Shown here: in pieces, positions 1 to 6,433 of the stretch | Layout of the letters: each line of letters opens with the position of its first letter | Numbering within the stretch: position 1 is the first letter of the stretch | NCBI GenBank assembly: GCA_021809235.1 | Contig: JAKBAG010000166.1 | Coordinates: 1-6,735, forward strand | Origin: Acidobacteriota bacterium | GTDB taxonomy: Bacteria > Acidobacteriota > Terriglobia > Terriglobales > Acidobacteriaceae | Length of the DNA: 6,735 nucleotides | Reading direction: 5' to 3' | Made by a program: the position numbers and the translations under genes | The notes under the pieces: model-generated | Databases searched by the model: none | What the model was told of the DNA's origin: nothing | What the model saw: only the letters and a program-made list of their open reading frames with translations

Positions 1-409
1 CGCCAATCTGTCTCGCGGTGAGCAGAAGTTGATCGAACTTGAGATGGTTGTTGCAAAGCGAGCAGGGAATCGGCGTGCGCCCGGCGAGGTAGTCGTTCAC
101 AAAGGGCTGCACCACATCGCGCTCGAAGCGCTCCTGCTGATTGACGACGTAGTAGGGAATGCCGAGCGACTCGGCGACGCGGCGCGCGTCATAGACATCG
201 TCGAGCGAGCAGCAGCGCCCGGTGGAGCGCGTGGGCACGCCGGGCTTACCGGCCAGCCGATTCTGGTCCCATAGTTGCAGCGTGAGGCCGATGACCTCCG
301 CGCCCTGCTGGCGCAGCATGGCGGCCACGGTGGAGGAATCGACGCCGCCGGACATGGCGACGGCGATCAGCTCGCCGGTGGCACGAGGAATCGGTGTCTG
401 TGTGCTCAT
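1..409 (-). CDS. mnmA: tRNA-specific 2-thiouridylase MnmA, N-terminal part (cut by window edge)
   Basis: MnmA adenylates U34 of the Lys, Glu and Gln tRNAs in the cytoplasm and replaces its 2-oxygen with sulfur delivered as a persulfide. The first 136 residues are present, against roughly 350-380 for the family; the C-terminal part lies beyond base 1. The ATP-pyrophosphatase PP-loop SGGVDSS is at residues 20-26. A GRCCSLDD motif sits near 64-71, followed by DARRVAESLGIPYYVVN. GRTPIPCSLCNNHLKF spans about 110-125 and holds the first catalytic-site cysteine of the family at Cys119. Cys116 stands where E. coli MnmA has Asp99, giving a CxxC form. The ATG at 409-407 overlaps the stop of the upstream cysteine desulfurase gene in an ATGA, so translational coupling is likely; the GGGGTGA just upstream is only a modest ribosome site. 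The family call is secure. Confidence 0.96.
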   Translation of the reverse strand, partial: MSTQTPIPRATGELIAVAMSGGVDSSTVAAMLRQQGAEVIGLTLQLWDQNRLAGKPGVPTRSTGRCCSLDDVYDARRVAESLGIPYYVVNQQERFERDVVQPFVNDYLAGRTPIPCSLCNNHLKFDQLLLTARQIG

Positions 410-1566
410 GCGCTCACCCCGGCCAGGGCAGGCGAGAGCGCGCGCAGGCGCTCGACGGCCGTGGGCACAATCTCGAGCACAGCGTCCACGTCGGCCTGCG
501 TCGCCGTTTTCAAGAGGCTGAAGCGCAGGCTGGCTCGCGCGCGCGCCTTGTCCACGCCCATCGCCAGCAGCACATGCGAGGGCTCCGTGGCTCCGGAGTG
601 ACAGGCCGAACCACCGGAGACGGACAGCCCCTTCAGGTCAAGAGCAATCACCAGCGCTTCGCTGTCGACGGCGTCAAACCAGAGGTTGGTCGTGTTGGCC
701 ACGCGTGGGGCACTGGCTCCGTTGATGCCGCAGCCGGGAATGCGCGCGAGCAAGCCAGTCTCCAGCCGATCGCGCAGCGCGGCAAGCCGGTCCATTGTGC
801 CGTCGGCCAGCGTCTGGCTCGCAATCTCCGCGGCCTGGCCAAAACCGACGATGCCGGGTACGTTCTCTGTGCCGGCGCGCCGACGACGCTCGTGGCCGCC
901 GCCCAGCACCAGCGACTCGATCAGTGTGCCGCGTCGGACAAACAGAGCGCCCACGCCCTTGGGTCCGTGCATCTTGTGCGCGCTGATCGAGAGCAACTGG
1001 CATCCGATCTCTTCGACGCGAATCGGGACTTTGCCTGCGGCCTGCACGGCGTCCAGATGCAGCGGAACGCCTGTGTCTGCAGCGATCCGGCCAATTGCTT
1101 CGACCGGCTGCACGACGCCGGTTTCGTTGTTGGCCATCATCACGCTGATCAGCCGCGTGTTGGGGCGCAGAGCGGCTTGAATGGCCGCTGGATCGATGCT
1201 TCCGTCCGGCTGCGGGGCCACGCGCGTGACGGCGACGCCAGCCTGCTCCAGATGATAGGCGGTGGTGAGGATGGCGGAGTGCTCGATGGCCGTGGTAATC
1301 AGGTGGTCGCCCGCGCGCAGAATGCCGCGGAGGGCGGTGTTGTCGCCTTCGGTGCCACCGGAGTTGAAGACGACTTCCGCCGGTTGGCAGCCAAGAAACT
1401 TGGCAATCTGCTGGCGCGCAGAATCGACGGCACGACGCGCGCGCTGACCCGGCTGATGGATGGAGGAGGCATTGGCAAAATCCTCGATCCAATAGGGCTG
1501 CATGGCCTCCAGCACCTGCGGGAGCAGGGGGGTAGTGGCGTTGGCGTCCATGTAGATTCTGCGCAT
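406..1566 (-). CDS. cysteine desulfurase (NifS/IscS family, class V aminotransferase fold)
   Basis: This is a PLP enzyme that converts L-cysteine to alanine and leaves a persulfide on its own cysteine for sulfur acceptors. The product has 386 residues, a normal length. The N-terminus MRRIYMDANATTP is typical. Other visible motifs are NSGGTEGDN (68-76), IEH with His95 stacking on PLP, DAVQ (172-175), SAHKMHGPKG (195-204) with Lys198 as the Schiff-base lysine, GGGHERRRRAGTEN (222-235), and GGSACHSGATEPSH (318-331) with Cys322 as the persulfide cysteine. The ATG at 1566-1564 follows a GAGG at 1574-1577 with a 7-base spacer. The gene overlaps mnmA by 4 bases, recalling the yrvO-mnmA pairing known in Bacillus, so I infer that a main job is supplying sulfur to MnmA. 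No iscU, iscA or sufCDB gene is visible, so an Fe-S cluster role cannot be judged from here. Confidence 0.96.
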   Translation of the reverse strand: MRRIYMDANATTPLLPQVLEAMQPYWIEDFANASSIHQPGQRARRAVDSARQQIAKFLGCQPAEVVFNSGGTEGDNTALRGILRAGDHLITTAIEHSAILTTAYHLEQAGVAVTRVAPQPDGSIDPAAIQAALRPNTRLISVMMANNETGVVQPVEAIGRIAADTGVPLHLDAVQAAGKVPIRVEEIGCQLLSISAHKMHGPKGVGALFVRRGTLIESLVLGGGHERRRRAGTENVPGIVGFGQAAEIASQTLADGTMDRLAALRDRLETGLLARIPGCGINGASAPRVANTTNLWFDAVDSEALVIALDLKGLSVSGGSACHSGATEPSHVLLAMGVDKARARASLRFSLLKTATQADVDAVLEIVPTAVERLRALSPALAGVSA

Positions 1567-1584
1567 GCTGGGGCCTCAGGTTCT

Positions 1585-1590
1585 ATTGTA
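1585..1590 (-). promoter_or_regulatory. possible -10 element for the desulfurase-mnmA operon
   Basis: Read on the minus strand, the hexamer is TACAAT, one base from the TATAAT consensus. It lies downstream of the putative citrate synthase terminator and just upstream of the GAGG ribosome site at 1574-1577. No convincing -35 is present at the usual spacing; the nearest candidates match TTGACA at only about half the positions. A start 6-7 bases downstream would leave a leader of only about a dozen bases. Confidence 0.35.
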
Positions 1591-1616
1591 TCGAGGAATG
1601 TAATGCGATGAAGACA

Positions 1617-1648
1617 GAACGGGCCGGGAGTGGAATCCCGGCCCGTTC
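1617..1648 (-). terminator. probable rho-independent terminator of citrate synthase
   Basis: There is a perfect 13-bp inverted repeat with arms 1617-1629 and 1636-1648 and a 6-base loop at 1630-1635. The stem is GC-rich (GGGCCGGGA core). Read on the minus strand it begins 22 bases after the citrate synthase stop and is followed by TGTCTTCAT, a pyrimidine-rich but interrupted U tract. Position and stem strength support termination of gltA; the imperfect U tract is the weak point. On the plus strand no gene reads into it. Confidence 0.7.
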
Positions 1649-1670
1649 GCTGGACGACGATGGGAGCGGC

Positions 1671-2807
1671 TTATCCGCGTTGCGCCATCGGAATGTAAGG
1701 GGATGGATACGCGGGTCCGATGTACTCGGCGCGCGGGCGGATGAGGCGGTTGTCATCCAGCTGTTCGATGACGTGAGCCGACCAGCCGGCGATGCGGCTG
1801 ACGGCAAAGATGGGAGTGAACAGATCCACATCGATGCCGAGTGTGGTGTAGGTGGAGGCGGAATAAAAGTCCACGTTAGCGTTGAGCTTCTTCTCTGCAT
1901 TGATAAAAAGCTCAATCTTCCGCGACCAGTCATACCACTTGGTAATGCCGGAGTCCTTGGAAAGCTGTTCGCTCATGCGGCGCAGGTGGGTGGCGCGCGG
2001 GTCTTCGGTCTTGTAGACGCGGTGGCCGAAGCCGGAGACTTTTTTCTTCTCCGCCAGCATCTGCTTCACAAACTCCACCGGGTCAGCACCCGCCTTGTCG
2101 ATGGCGAAGAGCATGCGCATCACTGCCTCATTGGCGCCGCCGTGCAGTGGCCCCTTGAGCGCGCCGATGGCGCCGGTGACGGCGGAGTGAATGTCGGAGA
2201 GTGTGGCGGCGATGACGCGCGCGGCAAAGGTGGAGGCGTTCAGCTCGTGATCCGCGTGCAGGATGAGCGCGATGTCGAGGGTGCGGGTGGCTGTTTCCGA
2301 CGGCTTTTCTCCGGTCAGCATCCAGAGGAAATTCCCTGCATGATTCAGAGATTTGTCGGCCTCGACGACCGGCTTGCCCTTGCGGATGCGGTCGTAGACG
2401 GCCACGATCATGGCTACCTGGGAGGTGAGGCGGAATGCCTTGCGGACGTTGGCGTCGTGGGTGTTGTCGAGTTCGTCGGAATCGTAGAGGCTGAGTGCCG
2501 AGACTGCCGTACGCAGCACCTCCATCGGGGTGGCCGTTTTGGGGAAGGAGCGCAGCAGATCGAGGATGTGGCTGTCGAGGACGCGCGCTTCGGCGAGCGA
2601 TTGCGAAAACGCCTGGAGTTCGGCGGCATTGGGCAGCCGTCCGTTCCAGAGCAGAAATGTGGTTTCTTCAAACGTGGAGTGGCTGGCCAGTTCGTGAATG
2701 TCCATGCCGCGGTAGGAAAGAATTCCTGCATCCCCATCAATCCAGCAGATGCCGGAGTTAGCGGCAACAATTCCTTCAAGCCCTTTGCCAGCAGTCGCAG
2801 TCGACAT
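1671..2807 (-). CDS. gltA: citrate synthase (short bacterial type)
   Basis: The enzyme condenses oxaloacetate with acetyl-CoA to give citrate and CoA, the entry step of the TCA cycle, in the cytoplasm. The 378-residue length matches the shorter Gram-positive and archaeal-type enzymes rather than the roughly 430-residue E. coli form. The N-terminus has KGLEGIVAANSGICWIDG and ILSYRGMDIHELA. The three catalytic residues are visible: His222 in GPLHGGAN (219-226), His262 in GFGHRVYKTEDPRA (259-272), and Asp313 in NVDFYSASTYTTLG (311-324). LHADHELNAST (183-193) is also conserved. The ATG at 2807-2805 has GGGAG upstream at 2820-2824, a rather long 12-base spacer. The gene appears monocistronic, with its own promoter and terminator. 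A 2-methylcitrate synthase cannot be excluded by motifs alone, but no prpB or prpD neighbour is present. Confidence 0.95.
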   Translation of the reverse strand: MSTATAGKGLEGIVAANSGICWIDGDAGILSYRGMDIHELASHSTFEETTFLLWNGRLPNAAELQAFSQSLAEARVLDSHILDLLRSFPKTATPMEVLRTAVSALSLYDSDELDNTHDANVRKAFRLTSQVAMIVAVYDRIRKGKPVVEADKSLNHAGNFLWMLTGEKPSETATRTLDIALILHADHELNASTFAARVIAATLSDIHSAVTGAIGALKGPLHGGANEAVMRMLFAIDKAGADPVEFVKQMLAEKKKVSGFGHRVYKTEDPRATHLRRMSEQLSKDSGITKWYDWSRKIELFINAEKKLNANVDFYSASTYTTLGIDVDLFTPIFAVSRIAGWSAHVIEQLDDNRLIRPRAEYIGPAYPSPYIPMAQRG

Positions 2808-2901
2808 AAATTGATTTTGCTCCCAATCTTAATTTGCCATCAGGTTAGAGCCGGACAGGCAGCGAAGCGTTGCTTGATTTCCCGGTTTCCCTACCAGCCT
2901 C

Positions 2902-2931
2902 TTTATAGCGCAGCGATTTAGCAGTTGTCAC
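2902..2931 (-). promoter_or_regulatory. sigma70-type promoter of gltA
   Basis: On the minus strand, GTGACA (2931-2926, 5 of 6 to TTGACA) and TATAAA (2907-2902, 5 of 6 to TATAAT) are separated by 18 bases. This is the best promoter match in the window and is correctly placed for gltA. Transcription would start near 2895, giving a leader of about 88 bases. No operator palindrome over it is obvious. Confidence 0.6.
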
Positions 2932-3130
2932 TTTTGGGAAGGGGATTGTTCTGCAGGGTGAAACAGAGGTGCTGCGCGCTTTGGAATTCTGCCGGAATCC
3001 GCACCGTCTGCGTCCGTCTCAGGTACACTTCGTGATATGGTCCGGCTTTGCTTGTAGCGGATTGAGCCGGCAATAGCAACGGCAGCACAGGTGCCGAATG
3101 TCTGCCCGATGGCAAGGTCCGGCAGGCGAA

Positions 3131-3137
3131 AGGAAAG
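3131..3137 (+). promoter_or_regulatory. ribosome binding site deciding the start at 3142
   Basis: AGGAAAG, with its AGGA core 7 bases before the ATG at 3142, supports that start. An in-frame ATG at 3091 would add 17 polar residues (MPNVCPMARSGRRKESC) and lacks a comparable site. Starting at 3142 also places the membrane helix at the usual distance from the N-terminus. Confidence 0.65.
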
Positions 3138-3141
3138 TTGC

Positions 3142-3975
3142 ATGAGCGAATTTGAGACACAGCCAACGCGATCCGTCTCCGGAGCTTTGCTCGGAATTGT
3201 GGCCGCAAGTCTGGTGGTAGGCGTGGCCAGCCTGGGATGGAATTATGTCCTCTCCGGTCGGATCAGCCGTGAGTCTGCCGCTCTGAGTGATGCCAACCAG
3301 CAGACAGCCAGGCTGGCCGCAGAGCTGCGCGAAACCAATGCCCGGCTGCGGGTGACCAGCGAGGAGATGGGCCAGTCGCTGGGCCTGACCCAGAAGCAAT
3401 TGGAGGCGCGTGCTCAGGATATTCTGCGGCGCGAGCAGGCCGACAGCCAGCGGCTGGAGTCGGCCCAGAAGGCGAATTCCCAGCAGATCAATGCGGTTTC
3501 CAGCGAAGTGTCCAATGTGAAGTCGGACGTGGGCGGCGTGAAGACCGATGTGGCCAAGACGCAGACGGATCTGGCCAACACCATCTCCCAGTTGCAGTCG
3601 ATGAAAGGCGACATGGGGATGCAGTCCGGGCTGATTGCCCGCAATGCGACCGAGCTGGATGCACTGAAGCATCGCGGAGACAGAAATTACTACGAGTTCA
3701 AGCTGATTCGCGGCAGAAAGCAGCCAGTGGCCACGGTGAGTCTGCAACTGCGCAAGGCCGATCCCAAGCACAACCGTTTCACGCTGGACGTCTTTGCCGA
3801 TGATCGGAAGTATGAAAAGAAAGATCGGAACACTGACGAGCCGCTGCAGTTCTACACGGGCCGCGATCCGATGCTCTACGAGATCGTTGTGAACTCGATC
3901 GACAGCAAAAACGAGGTGACCGGTTATCTGTCCACGCCGAAGAACGCCCCCAAGCCAGTGGACGTGACCAAATAA
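3142..3975 (+). CDS. membrane-anchored coiled-coil protein with C-terminal beta-rich domain, function unknown
   Basis: I do not recognise a characterised family. The 277-residue product has a short cytoplasmic-type N-terminus and one hydrophobic helix at about 14-34 (GALLGIVAASLVVGVASLGW). A long polar, Gln/Ala/Ser-rich stretch at about 42-176 has heptad character, including the near-repeat VKSDVGGVKTDVAKTQTDL. A compact C-terminal domain at about 181-266 has alternating strand-like segments: YYEFKLI, VATVSLQLRKA, RFTLDVFADD, LYEIVV and EVTGYLST. The lack of a signal-peptidase or lipobox site suggests an uncleaved anchor with the coil and domain outside the cytoplasm. No catalytic motif is visible. 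The gene is alone on its strand, ends in tandem stops (TAA at 3973-3975 and TAG at 3976-3978), and converges on a second single-span protein gene 24 bases away. A structural or envelope role is only inference. The coding call is strong. Confidence 0.85.
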   Translation: MSEFETQPTRSVSGALLGIVAASLVVGVASLGWNYVLSGRISRESAALSDANQQTARLAAELRETNARLRVTSEEMGQSLGLTQKQLEARAQDILRREQADSQRLESAQKANSQQINAVSSEVSNVKSDVGGVKTDVAKTQTDLANTISQLQSMKGDMGMQSGLIARNATELDALKHRGDRNYYEFKLIRGRKQPVATVSLQLRKADPKHNRFTLDVFADDRKYEKKDRNTDEPLQFYTGRDPMLYEIVVNSIDSKNEVTGYLSTPKNAPKPVDVTK

Positions 3976-3999
3976 TAGACTCCACCGATGCTTGCGCCC

Positions 4000-4599
4000 C
4001 TAGCGAAGGATCGGGGCAACTGCAGGGGTAAGGATCAGCGCGGGATGCATTTTGAGATCAATCTCAAAATGCATCCCGCGCTGCTGTTTCCAGCGGTCGG
4101 CAGAGAGCTGAAAGCTGGAGAGAATCATGCCATCTGTGCTCGCGCCGGGCTGCAGGATCGTGTCCGGATGAAGCGGCTGGGTGCGCAGGCTGGCCAGCTC
4201 CGGGTAAGCAAGGAAGACCCGGTCGTAGTCGGTGGGCGTGGCGGCATAACTTGAGTCCATGCCGTCGGGAAGGGTGAGGTTGGTGAGCAGCTGTTTGAGG
4301 ATAACAGGCTGCTTGCTCTGGTTTTGCAGGTGGATTTGGGCCAGAACAAGCACCTGATCGAAGGCTTCCGGCAGTTGCTCGACGCCGTTGGCGTCCTTGC
4401 GCTGGAGAACGGTGTGCATGGGGTGGATCCAAAGCTGGGTAACCCGACCGACGAGCGGTGGCGGCTGGTGCGCATGCCACCAGAGGAGCAGAAGGGCTGC
4501 CAGGAGCACCGCAGTAGCAGCCAGAATGCTGAGCAGCATGCCGGAGCGCGAAGCCTTGTCGCGGGAGCTGGAGGGATTTGCCGAATCCAGAAGACTCAT
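4000..4599 (-). CDS. small membrane-anchored protein, predicted beta-sandwich, function unknown
   Basis: I do not recognise this 199-residue protein. After a polar Ser/Arg-rich N-terminus there is one strong hydrophobic helix at about 21-42 (MLLSILAATAVLLAALLLLWW). The remainder, about 50-192, is probably extracytoplasmic. Its alternating strand-like segments (DQVLVLAQIHLQNQS, PVILKQLLTNLTL, GMILSSFQLS, MHFEIDLKMHPALILTP) with TDYDRVFLAYPEL between them resemble an immunoglobulin-like or DUF4352-style beta-sandwich; the comparison is impressionistic. The ATG at 4599-4597 overlaps the polX stop as ATGA and is preceded by a near-perfect ribosome site inside the polX end, so it is translated from the polX message. 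Codons 173-188 coincide exactly with a perfect inverted repeat. The stop is TAG at 4002-4000. Confidence 0.85.
   Translation of the reverse strand: MSLLDSANPSSSRDKASRSGMLLSILAATAVLLAALLLLWWHAHQPPPLVGRVTQLWIHPMHTVLQRKDANGVEQLPEAFDQVLVLAQIHLQNQSKQPVILKQLLTNLTLPDGMDSSYAATPTDYDRVFLAYPELASLRTQPLHPDTILQPGASTDGMILSSFQLSADRWKQQRGMHFEIDLKMHPALILTPAVAPILR
4036..4083. repeat. perfect 23-bp inverted repeat with 2-base centre
   Basis: The arms at 4036-4058 (starting CAGCGCGGGATGCAT) and 4061-4083 are exact reverse complements around the two bases CA at 4059-4060. The repeat spans exactly 16 codons (173-188) of the minus-strand gene, encoding QRGMHFEI then DLKMHPAL. It also lies 61 bases past the stop of the convergent plus-strand gene. 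Either transcript would fold into a stem of about 22 bp with a tetraloop. There is no clean U tract on either side (CTGCTGTTTCC on plus, ATCCTTACC on minus), so it is not a textbook terminator. A weaker 5-bp GCCCC/GGGGC hairpin lies beside it at 3996-4017. Confidence 0.9.
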
Positions 4600-6374
4600 G
4601 TTGTAACCTCCTCAGGATTGTGTGCCGGAGTTGCAGGGCGGGGGCGAAGCGCTGCCAGAAACTCTTCGGCTTCAAGGGTATTGAGCACCATCGCCGGCTC
4701 CACCCAGGCACGCCGAAGCTGGGAGATGCCGAAGTGCATCTTGTCCAGGTGGCGCGTGTCGTGTGCGTCGGTGTTGATGACAAGCCGGCAGCCCAGCTCA
4801 AGCGCAAGCCGCAGGTCGCGGTCGCAGAGGTCGAGTCGCTCGGGAGCGGCGTTGTGTTCGATGGCCACGCCAAGCTCGGCGCATCTGCGAAGTACGGTGG
4901 TCAGATCCAGCTCGTAAGGCTCGCGACGCAGCAGCAGGCGGCCGGTGGCATGGCCCAGGATCCGTACGCACGGATTTTCGATGGCACGCAGTACGCGCTC
5001 TGTCATGGCATCCCGAGGCATCTGCAGCCCGGTGTGGACGCTGGCAATGACGATTGGCATCTGAGCGAGCACGGCGTCGGGAAGGTCAAGTGTGCCGTCA
5101 GCCAGAATGTCGACCTCAATGCCTGCGAAGACGCGGATGCGCCCTGCGAAACTGCGGTCCACGGCGCGGATGCGGGCAATCTGCTGCACTGCCCGCTCTT
5201 CGTTGAGGCCGTTGGTCATGGCCAGATTTTTGGAGTGGTCGGTGATGGCGATGTAGCCGTAGCCACGGGCAAGGGCCGCTTCGGACATTTCTTCGATGGA
5301 GTGGTGGCCATCGGTGGCCTGGGTGTGCATGTGGAGATCGCCACGCAGATGCTGCAGGGTGATGAGATGCGGCAGGCTGTGGGCCTGCGCGGCTTCAATC
5401 TCGCCCATGTTTTCGCGTAGCTCCGGGGGAATCCAGTCCAGGCCGAGCGCAGCGTAGATCTGCTCCTCGGTGGCGGCGGCCACGACGCTGCCATCTTCCA
5501 CCCGGGCCAGGGCCCACTCATTCAGGGTGTAGCCCATGCGCAGCGCCCGCTGCCGCAGCGCGACATTGTGAGACTTGGATCCGGTGAAGTACTGCAGCGC
5601 TGCGCCGTAGGAGCTGGCCGGCAGTAGGCGGACATCGACCTGGAGACTGTTTTGCAGATAAAAACTAATCTTGTTGTCTCCTCGCGCAATGAGGTCGCGG
5701 ATGCCGGGATATTGGGCGACAGTCTCCACCAGCGGAGCTGTGGCGCCGGGTTCGCAGGCAGGACCGGTGACCAGAATGTCCAGGTCGCCTGCCGTCTCGC
5801 GACCGCGCCGCAGCGAGCCGGCAGCGGTGACGCGCTCCACCCCGGGAAAGGCGGAAAGGTAGGTCTCAAGAGCCTGCCAGGCCGCTTCCACATGATCGAT
5901 GCGGAAACGACCGGAGCTTTTGCGGTAGTCCTGAATCCCCTTGAGAAGCTTGGCGAGCTGTTTGTCTCCCATGCGCGGCAGTCCACTCAGCCGCCCATCC
6001 TGAATGGCAGCTTCGAGCGCATCGATGCTGGCAATCTGTGCCGCGTCCCAGAGCATGCGCACGGTTTTGGGGCCCATGCCGGGCAGCTGCAGCAGTTCAA
6101 GAATGCGACTGGAATAGCGGGCCAGCAGTTCGTCGCGCAGGGGAATGGATTGATCCCTGACCGCAGCCTGAAGATTGGCTGCCATGCCCTTGCCGATGCC
6201 GGGAATCTCCAGTAGCTGCTCCGGAGTATCGACGAGCGAGGCAATGGCTACCGTGCTCTGCGCAACGGCTTCGGCAGCGCGGCGGTAACTGCGAATGCGA
6301 AAGGAATCTCCGCAGTCAATCTCGAGAAGGTCGGCGGTTTCCTCGAGCAGTTGGGCGAGATTCTGATTGGTCAT
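4596..6374 (-). CDS. polX: family X DNA polymerase / 3'-5' exonuclease PolX with PHP domain
   Basis: Bacterial PolX fills short DNA gaps and removes 3' nucleotides through a metal-dependent PHP domain, in base-excision and break repair. The 592 residues fit the family (about 570-600). The N-terminal 8-kDa-like region carries helix-hairpin-helix motifs EIPGIGKG (56-63), QLPGMGPK (96-103) and GLPRMGDK (131-138). The polymerase core has GSLRRG (186-191), catalytic GDLDIL with Asp197 and Asp199, and a third Asp247 in LQVDVRL. The PHP domain shows GDLHMHTQATDG (345-356), ITDHS (377-381), GIEVD (418-422), SVHT (445-448), ILGHATGR (472-479), IEHNA (505-509) and NTDAHD (534-539), so both active sites look intact. 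The ATG at 6374-6372 follows AGGAAG at 6388-6383 with an 8-base spacer. The stop overlaps the start of the downstream membrane-protein gene. Confidence 0.97.
   Translation of the reverse strand: MTNQNLAQLLEETADLLEIDCGDSFRIRSYRRAAEAVAQSTVAIASLVDTPEQLLEIPGIGKGMAANLQAAVRDQSIPLRDELLARYSSRILELLQLPGMGPKTVRMLWDAAQIASIDALEAAIQDGRLSGLPRMGDKQLAKLLKGIQDYRKSSGRFRIDHVEAAWQALETYLSAFPGVERVTAAGSLRRGRETAGDLDILVTGPACEPGATAPLVETVAQYPGIRDLIARGDNKISFYLQNSLQVDVRLLPASSYGAALQYFTGSKSHNVALRQRALRMGYTLNEWALARVEDGSVVAAATEEQIYAALGLDWIPPELRENMGEIEAAQAHSLPHLITLQHLRGDLHMHTQATDGHHSIEEMSEAALARGYGYIAITDHSKNLAMTNGLNEERAVQQIARIRAVDRSFAGRIRVFAGIEVDILADGTLDLPDAVLAQMPIVIASVHTGLQMPRDAMTERVLRAIENPCVRILGHATGRLLLRREPYELDLTTVLRRCAELGVAIEHNAAPERLDLCDRDLRLALELGCRLVINTDAHDTRHLDKMHFGISQLRRAWVEPAMVLNTLEAEEFLAALRPRPATPAHNPEEVTT
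4607..4613 (-). promoter_or_regulatory. strong ribosome binding site inside the 3' end of polX
   Basis: On the minus strand, GAGGAGG lies 7 bases before the ATG at 4599, inside the codons for the last residues of PolX (EEVTT). It is close to an ideal Shine-Dalgarno sequence and fixes the start of the downstream gene. With the ATGA overlap it points to both coupling and independent re-initiation. Confidence 0.8.
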
Positions 6375-6409
6375 GTGCGAGGCTTCCTGCAGCGTGCGCT
6401 TGCAGAAGT

Positions 6410-6415
6410 ATCATA
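6410..6415 (-). promoter_or_regulatory. possible -10 element for polX
   Basis: On the minus strand, TATGAT (5 of 6 to TATAAT) lies 35 bases upstream of the polX ATG. No -35 match is found 16-18 bases upstream, where the sequence is GC-rich (CCGGAGCCCG). If used, transcription would start near 6403 and exclude the structured stretch at 6434-6542 from the message. Confidence 0.3.
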
Positions 6416-6433
6416 GCGCGCATGACGGACGGG

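Larger units (their letters stand above)
2808..3141. other. divergent intergenic region between gltA and the coiled-coil gene
   Basis: This stretch of about 330 bases separates two divergent genes. It holds the minus-strand gltA promoter at 2902-2931 and a gltA leader of roughly 85-90 bases. On the other side is the plus-strand ribosome site at 3131-3137. I found no convincing sigma70 promoter for the plus-strand gene; candidates near 3030-3050 (TACACT, GATATG) lack a -35. I see no tRNA, repeat array or riboswitch I can recognise. Short open frames here have no ribosome site and no recognisable product. Confidence 0.6.

Noticed and set aside
394..1611. Plus-strand open frame of 405 codons opposite the desulfurase gene, longer than the real gene
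   Set aside because: Its translation has no recognisable domain and mirrors the GC-rich codons of a fully motif-complete cysteine desulfurase on the other strand.
2859..2873. Small GCAGCG/CGTTGC hairpin in the gltA leader
   Set aside because: It pairs only on the plus strand through a G-U; in the actual gltA message the same position is a C-A mismatch.
1608..2921. Plus-strand open frame of 437 codons opposite citrate synthase
   Set aside because: It is Gly/Val/His-rich shadow sequence, has no domain, reads through the terminator hairpin and the gltA promoter, and lies antisense to an intact citrate synthase.
3019..3771. Minus-strand open frame of 250 codons opposite the coiled-coil gene
   Set aside because: The plus-strand frame has a ribosome site, a membrane helix and an ordered domain layout. 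The minus frame is Leu/His/Gln-rich, a typical antisense shadow of Gln/Ala-rich coil codons.
4036..4083. Calling the palindrome an insertion-sequence end or attachment site
   Set aside because: There is no transposase or integrase gene, no target duplication, and the flanking coding frame is uninterrupted.
3988..4254. Plus-strand 88-codon frame containing the palindrome
   Set aside because: It only looks protein-like because the palindrome is codon-phased on both strands; it has no ribosome site and the minus-strand gene covers it.
4578..5420. Plus-strand open frame of 280 codons opposite polX
   Set aside because: It is antisense to the PHP domain of an intact PolX and its product is unrecognisable.
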